A stretch of 64,000 bases of DNA from Nesterenkonia alkaliphila (lineage in GTDB: Bacteria; Actinomycetota; Actinomycetes; Actinomycetales; Micrococcaceae): contig NZ_WRPM01000046.1 of assembly GCF_009758175.1 (NCBI RefSeq), positions 1 through 64,000 of the forward strand, written 5' to 3'. A model generated the notes under the pieces. That model had not been told where the DNA came from, did no database searches, and was given only the letters and a program-made list of their open reading frames with translations. Both the position numbers and the translations under genes were made by a program. Position 1 is the first letter of the stretch, and each line of letters opens with the position of its first letter. This document shows, piece after piece, positions 27,159 through 36,023 of the stretch.

Positions 27159-27486
27159 TATTGCCCTCCCGTCGTAGTTTCTACTATGTATCGAAACACT
27201 AGATGGACAACATTTCTCGGCCTTGTCATTGCTGTTACAGGCAGGTTACTGAGCGTTCTCATCCAGAATCGTTTTGATGGAACGCAAAAAGACAGTGTGC
27301 GACAGGCGAACCCCAGGTGCTCAGCCCTAAGGGCTCAAGTGGCACGCCTATAGATAGACACAAAGACCGCCCCGGAAAGCGCCGCGCTCAACACCAACCT
27401 TGCCAGCGAGTGACAGGCCCGAATAGGCGGAGCGCCACACGCTAGGAAGCATGCACTCAGTCTTGGGCTACGCCGTCGGCCGTTAG
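27159..27486. other. Intergenic region between ligase and gamma-glutamyltransferase
   Basis: About 330 bp with no gene that I can support; a 69-codon open frame across 27335-27544 is a chance overlap. It holds the ligase promoter with a GTTTC/GAAAC pair, a small hairpin AGCCCT-A-AGGGCT (27323-27335) and the first arm of the long hairpin at 27465-27508. Confidence 0.6.
27177..27197. promoter_or_regulatory. Candidate TetR operator before the ligase gene
   Basis: GTTTC (27177-27181) and GAAAC (27193-27197) form an inverted pair with an 11-base gap, 20 bp upstream of the ligase start. The right part, GAAACACTA, resembles GAAACAGTA in the importer promoter at 19840 and 19927. Confidence 0.4.
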
Positions 27487-27508
27487 TCAGCGGCCGACGG
27501 CGTAGCCC
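27465..27508 (-). terminator. 18-bp perfect hairpin spanning the end of the gamma-glutamyltransferase gene
   Basis: GGGCTACGCCGTCGGCCG (27465-27482) and its exact reverse complement (27491-27508) enclose eight bases that include the stop codon. The upstream arm of the transcript codes the last residues, GYAVGR. No T-run follows, as is common for actinobacterial terminators. Confidence 0.7.
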
Positions 27509-29268
27509 TGGGCGCCGCGGGGGTTGGCGGCGGCTTTGAGCCATTCGCCGTCGCGAGCCACAGCCGAGAGCCGGCCCTCGGTCCAGCCGCCGCCGACTTT
27601 GAGGTCGTGACCGCGGCGGGCCAGTTCCTGAAGCACCTCCGGGGCGAACCGGTTCTCGATCATCAGCTGCGCCGGGAAGGATTCCCGGGGGTAGAAGGAG
27701 CTGGGCACATGTGTGGAGTGGAACGCAGGAGCATCAATCGCCTCCTGAAGGTTCATCCCCCCGTGCACCAGGTTGAGGAACAGCTGCAGATTCCACTGGT
27801 CCTGCGAGTCCCCGCCGGGGGTGCCGAAGGCCAGCCAGGGCTTGCCGTCACGCAGCGCGAAGCTCGGGGTCAGGGTGGTGCGCGGGCGGGCACCTGGGCG
27901 CAACGAGTTCGGCAGCCCCTCTTGGAGCCAGAACATCTGGGCCCGGGAACTGAGGCAGAAGCCCAGCTCCGGGATGGTCGGGGAGGCCTGCAGCCAGCCG
28001 CCGGAGGGGGTGGCGGAGATCATCAGTCCGCCGGAGTCCACCACATCCACGTGGCAGGTATCGCCCCGGGTCTCCCCGTTGTTGGCCACTGTGGGCTCGC
28101 CCACCCCGGCCGCTGCGGCGGTCAGGCTGGCCTGCGGGTACTTCGGCAGCACTGGAGTGCGGCCACCGGGTGAGCCGGGCAGCAGAGCCGTGGAGGCGGC
28201 GTCGTGGTCTATCAACGCCCGCCGGGCGGCGGTGTACTCCGCACTGAGCAGATCATCCAGCGGCACCTCAGTGAACCGCGGGTCCCCGTACCAGGCCTCA
28301 CGGTCGGCGAAAGCCAGCTTGGAGGTCTCCGCGATCAGGTGCACCCAATCAGCCGAGCCCGGTCCCAGGCTGTCCAGGTCGAAGCCCTCCAGCAGGGCCA
28401 GCTGCTGCAGCATCACCGGGCCCTGCCCCCAGGGTCCGGTCTTGGCCACAGTGAAGTTCTTGTAGTCCAGGGTGACTGGCTCCTCCACCTCGGGGTGCCA
28501 GCCGGCCATGTCCTCAGCGGTGAGCAGCCCGGGATTGGCCTGGCCGGAGGTGTCCTGCACAGGGTGGGAAGCGCAGAACTCGCCGATCGCCTCCGCCACG
28601 AACCCCTGGTACCAGGCCCGCTGGGCCGCCTCAATCTGGGCCTCGCGATCACTGCCTGCGGCCTCGGCCTCCTCCACCAGGCGGGTGTAGGTGCGAGCCA
28701 GCACGCTGTTGCGGAACCTGCTGTTGGGGGCGGGCACCTCGCCGCCGGGCAGCCAGGTGGCGGCGGAGGTGGGCCAGTGATCGGCGAAGAGATCCTTGAC
28801 CGTGGCGATGGTGCTCGAGACCCGGGACAGCATCGGGTGGCCGTGCAGGGCAAAGTCAACAGCGGGGCTGAGCACCTCGCGCAGGGTCATAGTGCCGTGG
28901 CGGGCCAGCAGGGTCAGCCAGGCGCCGAAGGCCCCCGGGACCACTGCTGAGAGCAGGCCCGTGCCGGGCATGATGTCTAGGCCCATGTCCTTGAGCCGGG
29001 CCACGGTGGCGGCCTGTGGTGCGGTGCCCTGACCATTGATCACCTCGACCTTCTGCTCGGTCTCGGACCAGACCAGAATGGGCACCTCGCCGCCGGGACC
29101 GTTGAGGTGGGGTTCGACCACCTGGAGCACGAATCCGGAGGCCACCGCGGCATCGGCGGCATTGCCTCCGCGCTCCAGGATGCTCATGCCGGTCTGTGAG
29201 GCGAGCCAGTGGGTGGAGGCGACCATTCCGAAGTCACCGAGCAGTTCGGGGCGAGTTGATTCGAGCAC
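27487..29268 (-). CDS. Gamma-glutamyltransferase family protein
   Basis: 593 aa. The N-terminal GGT pattern is GMVASTHWLASQTGMSILERGGNAADAAVASGF. The autoprocessing region is GETRGDTCHVDVVD, whose Thr should become the new N-terminus and nucleophile of the small subunit, followed by LRPGARPRTTLTPSFAL and AFGTPGGDSQDQW. No signal peptide is seen, so a cytoplasmic enzyme is likely. I start it at the GTG at 29268 (VLESTRPELLG), because residues upstream (open to 29484) are not family-like. It cleaves or transfers gamma-glutamyl groups, which fits a region with a gamma-glutamyl ligase and a PuuD-like hydrolase. Confidence 0.88.
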   Translation of the reverse strand: MLESTRPELLGDFGMVASTHWLASQTGMSILERGGNAADAAVASGFVLQVVEPHLNGPGGEVPILVWSETEQKVEVINGQGTAPQAATVARLKDMGLDIMPGTGLLSAVVPGAFGAWLTLLARHGTMTLREVLSPAVDFALHGHPMLSRVSSTIATVKDLFADHWPTSAATWLPGGEVPAPNSRFRNSVLARTYTRLVEEAEAAGSDREAQIEAAQRAWYQGFVAEAIGEFCASHPVQDTSGQANPGLLTAEDMAGWHPEVEEPVTLDYKNFTVAKTGPWGQGPVMLQQLALLEGFDLDSLGPGSADWVHLIAETSKLAFADREAWYGDPRFTEVPLDDLLSAEYTAARRALIDHDAASTALLPGSPGGRTPVLPKYPQASLTAAAAGVGEPTVANNGETRGDTCHVDVVDSGGLMISATPSGGWLQASPTIPELGFCLSSRAQMFWLQEGLPNSLRPGARPRTTLTPSFALRDGKPWLAFGTPGGDSQDQWNLQLFLNLVHGGMNLQEAIDAPAFHSTHVPSSFYPRESFPAQLMIENRFAPEVLQELARRGHDLKVGGGWTEGRLSAVARDGEWLKAAANPRGAQGYAVGR

Positions 29269-29471
29269 CCCTCCAGCATAGTTGCCGGCAGTAACTGTTG
29301 CATTCTGCAACGAACTCCACAGAGTTTTCCCCAGGTCGGGACAGCACTGCAGGCCGCGCCGTGGCCTGCACAGGACTGCGACCCGGCATCCCGGGAGATC
29401 ACCGGACGGGCCACCGTGGAAGCAGCCGCCCACCACCCGGTGGCGGCAGGTCCACCGGAAAGGAGAGAACT

Positions 29472-29660
29472 GTGAGCGATCCACCCAAGGACCGGTCCCT
29501 GGCAGCCCTGCACACTGAGGAGGACGGCCTGGCCACCGCTGAGTATGGAATTGTCATGCTCGGAGCGGTAGCTTTTGCCGGCCTGCTCACCGCCATCCTC
29601 ACCTCGGACACCGTCCGCGGCTGGCTGGAGGCGATCGTGCAGCGGGCACTGAGTGCCTAA
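29472..29660 (+). CDS. DUF4244 Flp-pilin-like small protein
   Basis: 62 aa from the GTG at 29472 after AAAGGAGAG. A short charged start is followed by EEDGLATAEYGIVMLGAVAFAGLLTAIL, the ATAEYG signature and single helix of Flp-type pilins; DUF4244 is the actinobacterial tad form. It is probably the major pilin subunit, cut by a prepilin peptidase not found in this window. It begins a plus-strand set with two TadE-like genes. Confidence 0.85.
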   Translation: MSDPPKDRSLAALHTEEDGLATAEYGIVMLGAVAFAGLLTAILTSDTVRGWLEAIVQRALSA

Positions 29661-29675
29661 ACACAGGTGCGGTCC

Positions 29676-30077
29676 ATGAACCGAACCCGGTACCGCTTAA
29701 CCAGATCACCTTCTTCCACTGCGGAGCGGGGGTCCGTCACTGCCGAGTTCGCCCTGGCGCTGCCCGGGGTGGTGCTGGTGCTGCTGCTGGTGATCTCACT
29801 GGCGATGACCGGCGCCTCCCGGGTGGCTCTGGAGGATGCGGCCCGGGCCGCGGCCCGAGAGGCCGCCCGAGGGGAGTCCGTGGCATCCGCTGAGCAGACG
29901 GCCCGGGACGCCGCTGGTGACGATATCTCCATCTCTGTCTCAGCTGAGGGCGCCTACACCACAGTGGTGGTGAGCCGGCCCGTTCAGGTGCTCGGTCTGA
30001 TCGAGCTCAATGCAGAGCTGTCTGCCGAAGCCCATGCCCGGACCGAGCACCTGGAGCAGCCAGGCGGTGCCCCGTGA
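29676..30077 (+). CDS. TadE-family pseudopilin
   Basis: About 133 aa. The N-terminal ERGSVTAEFALALPGVVLVLLLVISLAM is the TadE motif with its Glu and single membrane helix; an exported soluble domain follows. A GTG at 29667 is an alternative start. It lies between the DUF4244 pilin and the TadG-like protein, as in mycobacterial tad loci. Confidence 0.85.
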   Translation: MNRTRYRLTRSPSSTAERGSVTAEFALALPGVVLVLLLVISLAMTGASRVALEDAARAAAREAARGESVASAEQTARDAAGDDISISVSAEGAYTTVVVSRPVQVLGLIELNAELSAEAHARTEHLEQPGGAP

Positions 30078-30478
30078 GCCGGAAGATGCTGCAGGAGCAG
30101 CGCGGCTCCGGCACCGTGGCGGCGCTGGGGATCATCGCAGTGCTGCTGGTGCTGCTGGGCGTAGTGACAGTGCTCGGCGCAGCAGCCACCGCCAAGTCCC
30201 AAGCAGCCCGCGCCGCTGATCTGGCCGCGCTGGCTGCGGCTGACACCGCCCGGGGGCTGACCATCGGCGACCCCTGCACCGTGGCCGAGCAGGTGGCCGC
30301 GCGCAACGGTGCCCAGCTTCAGGAGTGCACCGTGGGCGGGGAGTATCCCACCGAGGTGACTGTCACGGTCAGCCGCGACTCCGGCGTCGTCGTCATCTCA
30401 CATCTGATCCCTGCGGTGCATCTGAACGCGGTGAGCACCTCCCGCGCCGGCCCGCCCGAGGCGCTGCAGGGCGAGTAG
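30074..30478 (+). CDS. TadE/G-like protein, Rv3654c family
   Basis: 134 aa starting GTG over the previous stop (GTGA). It begins QRGSGTVAALGIIAVLLVLLGVVTVLG, one membrane helix, then AARAADLAALAAADTARG, a motif of TadG-like helicase/secretion neighbours. Two cysteines in the exported part (DPCTVAEQ and QECTVGG) could form a disulfide. A minor pilus component is likely. Confidence 0.82.
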   Translation: MSRKMLQEQRGSGTVAALGIIAVLLVLLGVVTVLGAAATAKSQAARAADLAALAAADTARGLTIGDPCTVAEQVAARNGAQLQECTVGGEYPTEVTVTVSRDSGVVVISHLIPAVHLNAVSTSRAGPPEALQGE

Positions 30479-30490
30479 ACCTACACCCGG

Positions 30491-30525
30491 TCCCCCTCTG
30501 GGGATCCGCCCGGCTCATGGGGCGG
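30491..30525. terminator. Paired hairpins between convergent tad gene sets
   Basis: TCCCC-CTCT-GGGGA (30491-30504) is followed by CCGCCC (30506-30511) and GGGCGG (30520-30525). They sit between the plus-strand pilin genes and the minus-strand assembly genes and may end both transcripts. Confidence 0.5.
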
Positions 30526-30564
30526 GAATGCCTACGTGCTCAGCGACACTGCGCATCTGACCCG

Positions 30565-31149
30565 CTAGATCCCCAGGGCATCGGGGAGCATGCTAACCAC
30601 TACCGGCACTACGCCCAGCAGGATGAAGGCGGGCAGGAAGCAGGCACCTAGCGGCAGCATCATCTTCACACCCAGCCGCTCAGCCGCAGCCTCGGCTTCA
30701 TGCCGGCGCTCGGCGCGGGCCCGAGCGGCAGCCGCCTGCAGCATCCGGGCGCTCGGGGCTCCGGTGGCATAGGCGAAGCTCAGATGGTCACAGAAGCTGC
30801 GCAGCTCAGGATCCTCCGCCACGGCATCCACGGCCTGTTCCCAGCTCGCTCCGGCCGCGAGCGCCCGGTGCACTCCGGCAAGCGGCTGGGCGCCAGGCAC
30901 TGCATGTGCCAGCCGGGCGAGTCCAGCCTCGATGCCCACCCCGGCCCTCAGCAGTGCTGCGGTGAGGTCCAGCAGTGCAGCGGCGTCCACCGCGGAGCCG
31001 GGGTCCTTGGAACGACGACGAAGCCACCCTCGCAGCGCCCTGTCCCAGGGCCGGCTCTCTGCCACCCTCTCTGCCGGAAGGCGGGGCACCAGCAGCAGAG
31101 CTGCGGCCGCCGCGGCAAGACCGGCGGAGGTCACCCACAGGTTAGACAT
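30565..31149 (-). CDS. Tad pilus inner-membrane protein, type II secretion F family (TadC-like)
   Basis: 194 aa. GspF-type cytoplasmic region FCDHLSFAYATGAPSARMLQAAAARARAERRHEAEAAAERLG, then a final helix KMMLPLGACFLPAFILLGVVPVV. One helix lies at the N-terminus. Overlaps tadB by 8 bp. It would form the membrane platform for pilus assembly. Confidence 0.83.
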   Translation of the reverse strand: MSNLWVTSAGLAAAAAALLLVPRLPAERVAESRPWDRALRGWLRRRSKDPGSAVDAAALLDLTAALLRAGVGIEAGLARLAHAVPGAQPLAGVHRALAAGASWEQAVDAVAEDPELRSFCDHLSFAYATGAPSARMLQAAAARARAERRHEAEAAAERLGVKMMLPLGACFLPAFILLGVVPVVVSMLPDALGI

Positions 31150-31885
31150 GGCGCATCACCGTTCTGATCATCCTGCTGCTCCAGACCCGGCCGGCCAGCA
31201 GGCACAGCGTTCCTCCGACCAGGCAGGCCAGCCCCAGTCCGCCTCCGAACAGTGCTCCAACCGGCTGGGCGCCCATCAGCTGCCCCAGGCCCAGGCCGCC
31301 CACCGGCAGCAGAGTCAGCAGCAGCTGGGTGAGCCGTGGCCCGGCCGTGGCGGTCTGCACCGCGGCAGCCAGTTCCGCAGAGCTGTCCACGGAGTCGGCC
31401 AGCTGCTCCACCAGCCCCGAGAGCGGTGCTCCGGTCTGCTCGGACAGTGCGGTGACCGCCAGCAGGCGCTGCAGCAGCCGGCGCAGCTCGGGGCCGCGGT
31501 GGGCGTTGAGTTCGCTGGCAGAAAGCGCCCGGCGCAGCCCTTCGGCGGTGCCGGCGCCGGAGGTTTCGGCGGCGGCGGTATGGCGGCACACCGCGGTGAG
31601 CGGATGCTCCGGGTCCCTGCCCCGCCAGGTTTCCCGCAGATCCGCCCAGGCCTGGGCCTCACCGCGCCCGGAGGCCAGCAGTGCGGAGAACTGGCGCAGC
31701 AGCTCGGCAGTCTCTTTGCGCAGCTGCCCGGGCTGCTGCCCGGCGCGGGACCGCAACGCCCTGCCCAGCGCCAGGAGGGCGGCCGCACCCCGGTGTTGTC
31801 CGGGCCGGCGTGTCTGCGCGGGGAGCACCAGAAGGACTGCCGCCACCGCGCAGCAGATGGTGATCAGCATCAGGACCAGTCTCAT
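31142..31885 (-). CDS. Tad pilus inner-membrane protein, type II secretion F family (TadB-like)
   Basis: 247 aa with hydrophobic segments at both ends and the F-domain pattern LSEQTGAPLSGLVEQLADSVD. ATGA overlap with tadA upstream and 8-bp overlap with tadC downstream show a single operon. It is divergent in family but the position makes the assignment safe. Confidence 0.83.
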   Translation of the reverse strand: MRLVLMLITICCAVAAVLLVLPAQTRRPGQHRGAAALLALGRALRSRAGQQPGQLRKETAELLRQFSALLASGRGEAQAWADLRETWRGRDPEHPLTAVCRHTAAAETSGAGTAEGLRRALSASELNAHRGPELRRLLQRLLAVTALSEQTGAPLSGLVEQLADSVDSSAELAAAVQTATAGPRLTQLLLTLLPVGGLGLGQLMGAQPVGALFGGGLGLACLVGGTLCLLAGRVWSSRMIRTVMRHV

Positions 31886-33003
31886 CCCAGCAGCTCCTGC
31901 CAGGCCGGGCCCTTCTCCACCCGCTCCGCCACTGTGGTGAGTACCGGGCGCATGACCAGCCGGGCGTCGTCGTAGGTCAGGGCGGAGAGCGCCACCGGCA
32001 TCCGCCGCCCGCCGCGGCGCTCCACATGAATCACCGCATCAAGCGCGGCCGCAGCCTGCACGGCCACAGCCTCAGGGGTCAGGCCGGCCAGTGCGCCCAT
32101 CGCCACCAGCCGCGCGGGCACCGCCTGGGGCGAGTTAGCGTGCACCGTGCCGCCAGCCCCCGCGTGGCCAGTGTTCATGGCGGTGAGGAAGTCGCGCAGT
32201 TCCGCTCCGCGGCATTCGCCCACAATCAGCCTGTCCGGGCGCATGCGCAGGGTCTCGCGCACCAGCTGGCCCATGTCCACCCGGCCGGCGCCCTCCACGT
32301 TGCCGCCGCGGCTCTGCAGATGCAGCACATGCGGATGCGTGGGGGCCAGCTCGGTGGTGTCCTCGACGATCACCATCCGCTCAGTGGCCGGGACCTCGCT
32401 GAGCATCGCAGCCAGCAGCGAGGTTTTCCCGGAGCCGGTGGCCCCGGAGACCAGGCAGTTGCGGCGCTGGTCCACCAGCCCGCGCAGGGCTGAGAGCCAT
32501 TGCTGAGCCCCAGTCCAGTGCCGGGCAAGCTGCTCCAGAGTGGCGGTGGAGCCGCGCGCCACCCGCACGGAAATCAACGTACCCTCCACCGCGATCGGCG
32601 GGATCACGGCGTGGATGCGGCAGTTGCCGATCCTGCCATCAGCGCAGGGGTGCCCCTCGTCCAGTCTGCCGCCGGCCACCGAGACCAACCTGCGGGCCAA
32701 GGCCCGGGCCTGCTCCTCACTGCCGATCTGCTGCCCGGTGTCGGTGAGCCCGTGCTCCCCGTCGGTCCAGATCCGCCCCTGTCCGTCTAGCACCACATCA
32801 GTCACCCCAGGGCTGTCCACGAACTGCTGCAACGGGCCCAGCCCCACCAGCTCGTCGCGCAGCGCCTTGACCAGCTGCGCCGTGGTGCCTGTGCCCAACG
32901 CAAGGCCTTCGGCGCGCACGGCCTCCGCGATGCGTGCAGCGCTGACCGGCTCGGCAGAGGCGGTCAGCCGCTCCCGGATGGCCTCCAGCTGCTGCTCACG
33001 CAT
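31882..33003 (-). CDS. tadA: Tad pilus assembly ATPase, CpaF/TadA family
   Basis: 373 aa. Walker A GATGSGKTSLLAAM, Asp/Glu box MVIVEDTTEL, Walker B region RPDRLIVGECRGAE and the conserved AGAGGTVHANSP. It powers pilus extension or retraction from the cytoplasmic side. I chose the ATG at 33003, which overlaps the stop of the CpaE-like gene by 8 bp; an extension to 33090 would lie inside that gene. Confidence 0.93.
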   Translation of the reverse strand: MREQQLEAIRERLTASAEPVSAARIAEAVRAEGLALGTGTTAQLVKALRDELVGLGPLQQFVDSPGVTDVVLDGQGRIWTDGEHGLTDTGQQIGSEEQARALARRLVSVAGGRLDEGHPCADGRIGNCRIHAVIPPIAVEGTLISVRVARGSTATLEQLARHWTGAQQWLSALRGLVDQRRNCLVSGATGSGKTSLLAAMLSEVPATERMVIVEDTTELAPTHPHVLHLQSRGGNVEGAGRVDMGQLVRETLRMRPDRLIVGECRGAELRDFLTAMNTGHAGAGGTVHANSPQAVPARLVAMGALAGLTPEAVAVQAAAALDAVIHVERRGGRRMPVALSALTYDDARLVMRPVLTTVAERVEKGPAWQELLG

Positions 33004-34096
33004 CGTCTGCCCCCAGCGCGCTGAGCACCCGGGCGATGAGCGCGCTGCCTCGCCTGCTGCGCAGCAGCTCATAGGCCTCGGCAATGTCATCAGTGCGGGC
33101 CAGCCACTTCTGTACCGGCAGGTCGGCCACCACGGGTGCGCCCAGCGTCTCTTCCGCCTCAGCGGCGCTCCAGCCCGGGGCGGCGTGCCCGTTGAGCACC
33201 AGCTGAGGCCGCGACTGCGGTGCGGCGCGGATCAGCTGTTCAGCCGCGTCCACGCCGCGCCGGGAGGCCCGGGTGACCAGCAGCAGCTCATCGACGTTCT
33301 CACCCAGCCCGCTGAGCGTGTCTGTCTGCTGGCCGGTATCAATAACGACGACGTCGTAGGCTCGCCTGGCTGCCAGCACCGCAGCTCTGAGCCGGGCGGC
33401 GGGGATTCGGGACAGTGCCGGGCCGGTGAGTACGCCGATGCCCTCCAGCACCGGGACCGCATCTCTGAGATGTGCGGCGGAGAGCTCCCCCTCGGTGCTG
33501 GCCAACTGCTTCCAGTCGAGCTCACCGCCGCTGAGCTTTTGGCTGCCGCCGGCCGAGCGCAGCAGATCGGCGATCCCACTGCCCGGTCCGCCAGCGGCGT
33601 CGATCAGGATGCAACTGCGCTCCCGGGCGGCCAGCTCAGCCGCGCAGAGGTAGGCGAAAGTGGTGGCGCCGACACCTCCGGCGGCTCCGGCCACTGCGAT
33701 GACCAGCCCCTGGGAGCGATCCAGCACCTGGGCCGAAAGGTGCTCGGTAAGCCACTTTTCGGCGGCTGGCAGCGGCACCGGTGTCAGGCCGGGGGTCTGG
33801 GCGGCGGCTGACCAGACCGCCTCGGCGTCGTGGCCCACCAGCAGGCACTGCTGGGCCATCACGGCAGTGCGCGGGGTGCTCTCCGGGCAGCAGAGCACTG
33901 CTACGGCCGATTCTGCCGCCTTGTCAGTGATACGACTCCAGCGTGTGGCTGTCTCCAGCCGCAGTCCCACCACCGCAGCGATCAGGGCGATGTCATCGCA
34001 CAGCTGTTGGTCCTCGGTGACCAACAGCAGGACCGGGTCCTCTGCGGCCGGGACCGCGCCCGCAGGTCTTGGAGCAGGGCGTTGGCTGAGTCTCAT
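32996..34096 (-). CDS. CpaE/Ssd-like MinD-family ATPase
   Basis: 366 aa. An N-terminal pseudo-receiver-like part is followed by a deviant Walker A, AVAGAAGGVGATTFAYLCA, in which the terminal Lys is Ala, and YDVVVIDTGQQTDTL. The mycobacterial homologue Ssd precedes tadA in the same way and is linked to septum regulation; CpaE proteins place pilus machines at poles. It is first in the minus-strand tad operon. Confidence 0.85.
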   Translation of the reverse strand: MRLSQRPAPRPAGAVPAAEDPVLLLVTEDQQLCDDIALIAAVVGLRLETATRWSRITDKAAESAVAVLCCPESTPRTAVMAQQCLLVGHDAEAVWSAAAQTPGLTPVPLPAAEKWLTEHLSAQVLDRSQGLVIAVAGAAGGVGATTFAYLCAAELAARERSCILIDAAGGPGSGIADLLRSAGGSQKLSGGELDWKQLASTEGELSAAHLRDAVPVLEGIGVLTGPALSRIPAARLRAAVLAARRAYDVVVIDTGQQTDTLSGLGENVDELLLVTRASRRGVDAAEQLIRAAPQSRPQLVLNGHAAPGWSAAEAEETLGAPVVADLPVQKWLARTDDIAEAYELLRSRRGSALIARVLSALGADDA

Positions 34097-34305
34097 ATGA
34101 CTCAGAGTGCTGAGCAGCTCTCCGGTTCAGCAGCGGCACTGCAGGACACCGTGGAGATACCGGCGCGCCGAGGACCGCTGACCCCGCCCTGGGGAAAACT
34201 GCAGCCAGGCCCGCGTAGCCGGGTCCGTCGACTGCGCAGTCAGCGCCAGGACTGAGTCCACCCCGCACCTGAGCCAGGTGGGAACTCGATCAGCGCCGCA
34301 CCGCA

Positions 34306-34339
34306 GTCAGCGCCGGAACTGGGTCAGCGCCGGAACTGG
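34306..34339. repeat. Tandem 17-bp direct repeat
   Basis: GTCAGCGCCGGAACTGG occurs at 34306-34322 and 34323-34339, exactly adjacent. A diverged copy lies at 34239-34256. The second copy overlaps the last codons of the Nudix gene. It sits in the 227-bp gap that holds the tad operon promoter. Confidence 0.75.
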
Positions 34340-35088
34340 CGGGGATCGATCTCCCTGGTCCGGTCCCAGTCACGCTCCCAGCCCAGCCGGTGAATCATCC
34401 GGTCCAGCAGCGTGCCGGTGAACCCCCAGACAAACGCGGCGTCCTCGCCACCAAACAGGTACGCAGGGGAGGGCAGCCGCGGGCCGCGGTGGACCACCAC
34501 GGCGGTGTGCCGGTGTTCGGGCTCCACCAGGTGGGCCACGGGGATCTTCAACACCCGGGAGACCTCCCCGGTCTGCGGGGCGAGCACTCCGGGATCCTCA
34601 GCAACGGCCACTACCGGAGTGACCACAAAGCCGCTGATCCGGATCGGTGCCACCGGCAGGGTGCCGATGACCTTGACCCGGCTGGGGTCCAGCCCCGTCT
34701 CCTCCTGAGCCTCGCGCAGCGCTGTGGCCACCGGGCCGGAGTCGCCCTCCTCAGCGCCGCCTCCGGGAAAGCTGATCTGGCCGGGGTGCTTGGCCAGCTG
34801 GGGGCTGCGCTCGGTCAACAGTACGCGCGGGCCCTCGGGGCTCGGCCAGAACAGGGCGAGCACCGCCGCCTCACGGGAGGCTGCGGGGGCCGTGACGTGC
34901 TGGTGCACCTCATGGGCGGGGACTCCCCACCACCAGACGCCTGCGGCAGCGTCCTCAGGGTGCTGGGCGGCGTAGTCGGCGCCGAGCTGCACGAGCCCGC
35001 CGAGCGCCTCAGCCAGCTCCTGCTGCGTGGTGGGCAGCGGGGTCTCGGGGGCGGCGTCCTGCCTTGGTCGGGAATGATTCTCAGGCAC
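34324..35088 (-). CDS. Nudix hydrolase, probable CoA pyrophosphatase
   Basis: 254 aa. Nudix box GGGAEEGDSGPVATALREAQ followed by EETGLD, and the CoA-type upstream motif LLTERSPQLAKHPGQISFPGG. The family cuts CoA and its derivatives to acyl-phosphopantetheine and 3',5'-ADP. It overlaps nth by 8 bp, the arrangement usual in actinobacteria. Confidence 0.88.
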   Translation of the reverse strand: MPENHSRPRQDAAPETPLPTTQQELAEALGGLVQLGADYAAQHPEDAAAGVWWWGVPAHEVHQHVTAPAASREAAVLALFWPSPEGPRVLLTERSPQLAKHPGQISFPGGGAEEGDSGPVATALREAQEETGLDPSRVKVIGTLPVAPIRISGFVVTPVVAVAEDPGVLAPQTGEVSRVLKIPVAHLVEPEHRHTAVVVHRGPRLPSPAYLFGGEDAAFVWGFTGTLLDRMIHRLGWERDWDRTREIDPRQFRR

Positions 35089-35884
35089 TGAGCGGATATC
35101 CTTCCGCCTGCAGCTGCCGGCGGGTGTAGCCGGCCAGGAACTTCTGGTGCAGCTCCTCCCGGCCGGGGGCCAGCTCGTACTTCAACAGTTTGGCCGCGGC
35201 CTCAGCGTCCGTCTCCCCAGTTCCGTAGCTGGGGCACAGATGTGCCACCGGGCAGGCCCCGCAGGCCGGGCGCCGGGAGTGGCAGACTCGCCTGCCGTGG
35301 TAGATCAGCCGCTGCGACAGGTCGGTCCAGTCCTTGGGCTCAAACAGCTCCGCCACCTCCCGCTCCACCTTCACGGGATCGGTCTGCTGCGTCATACCGA
35401 ACCGACGGGCCAGCCGGCCGAAATGGGTGTCCACGGTCAGTCCCGGCCTGCCGAAGGCACTGCCCAGCACTACGAACGCAGTTTTCCGCCCCACCCCGGG
35501 CAGCTTGACCAACTGGTCCAGATCCTCAGGGACCTGACCGTCATGCTCCTCCACCAGTGCGCCGGCCAGTCCCAGCAGCGAACGGGTCTTGGCCTGGTAG
35601 AAGCCGGTGGGCCGGATGATCTCGGCAAGCTCAGCCTCATCAGCGGCGGCCATCGCCTCGGCATCCGGATAGCGGGCGAACAGCCGGGGGGTGATTGCGT
35701 TGACCCGTACATCGGTGGTCTGCGCCGAGAGCACGGTAGCCACCAGCAGTTCGAAAGGGGTCTCGAAGTCCAGCTCGGCCACCGCATAGGGGTAGGTCTC
35801 CCCCAGAATGCGGTTGATCCTCCGGACTCGGCGTTTTTTGCCGATGAGCGTCTTATCCTGCGCTGGTGTGGCCATCACCACCAT
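35081..35884 (-). CDS. nth: Endonuclease III
   Basis: About 267 aa. Helix-hairpin-helix with catalytic Lys, LPGVGRKTAFVV, catalytic Asp in TVDTHFGRLARRFG, and a [4Fe-4S] motif CHSRRPACGACPVAHLC (spacing 6-2-5). It removes oxidised pyrimidines and nicks abasic sites. The start is uncertain: Met codons at 35884 and 35875 are both possible, and an open frame reaches 35965 with unrelated residues. Confidence 0.95.
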   Translation of the reverse strand: MVVMATPAQDKTLIGKKRRVRRINRILGETYPYAVAELDFETPFELLVATVLSAQTTDVRVNAITPRLFARYPDAEAMAAADEAELAEIIRPTGFYQAKTRSLLGLAGALVEEHDGQVPEDLDQLVKLPGVGRKTAFVVLGSAFGRPGLTVDTHFGRLARRFGMTQQTDPVKVEREVAELFEPKDWTDLSQRLIYHGRRVCHSRRPACGACPVAHLCPSYGTGETDAEAAAKLLKYELAPGREELHQKFLAGYTRRQLQAEGYPLSA

Positions 35885-36023
35885 CCTATGGGCAATCCAC
35901 AGGCCGGTGGGCGGCGTCGTACCCTTCTTGCTAAGACCGCTCACAGCGCGATACCGACCGCTCATCCGTGATCCTCACCACTCTGTGACCCTCATCTCGC
36001 CTGAGCAGGCGGGGTCGCGCTAT

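Noticed and set aside
29269-29484. N-terminal extension of the gamma-glutamyltransferase
   Set aside because: The residues are not family-like, include many Cys and Arg, and would overlap the promoter of the pilin genes.
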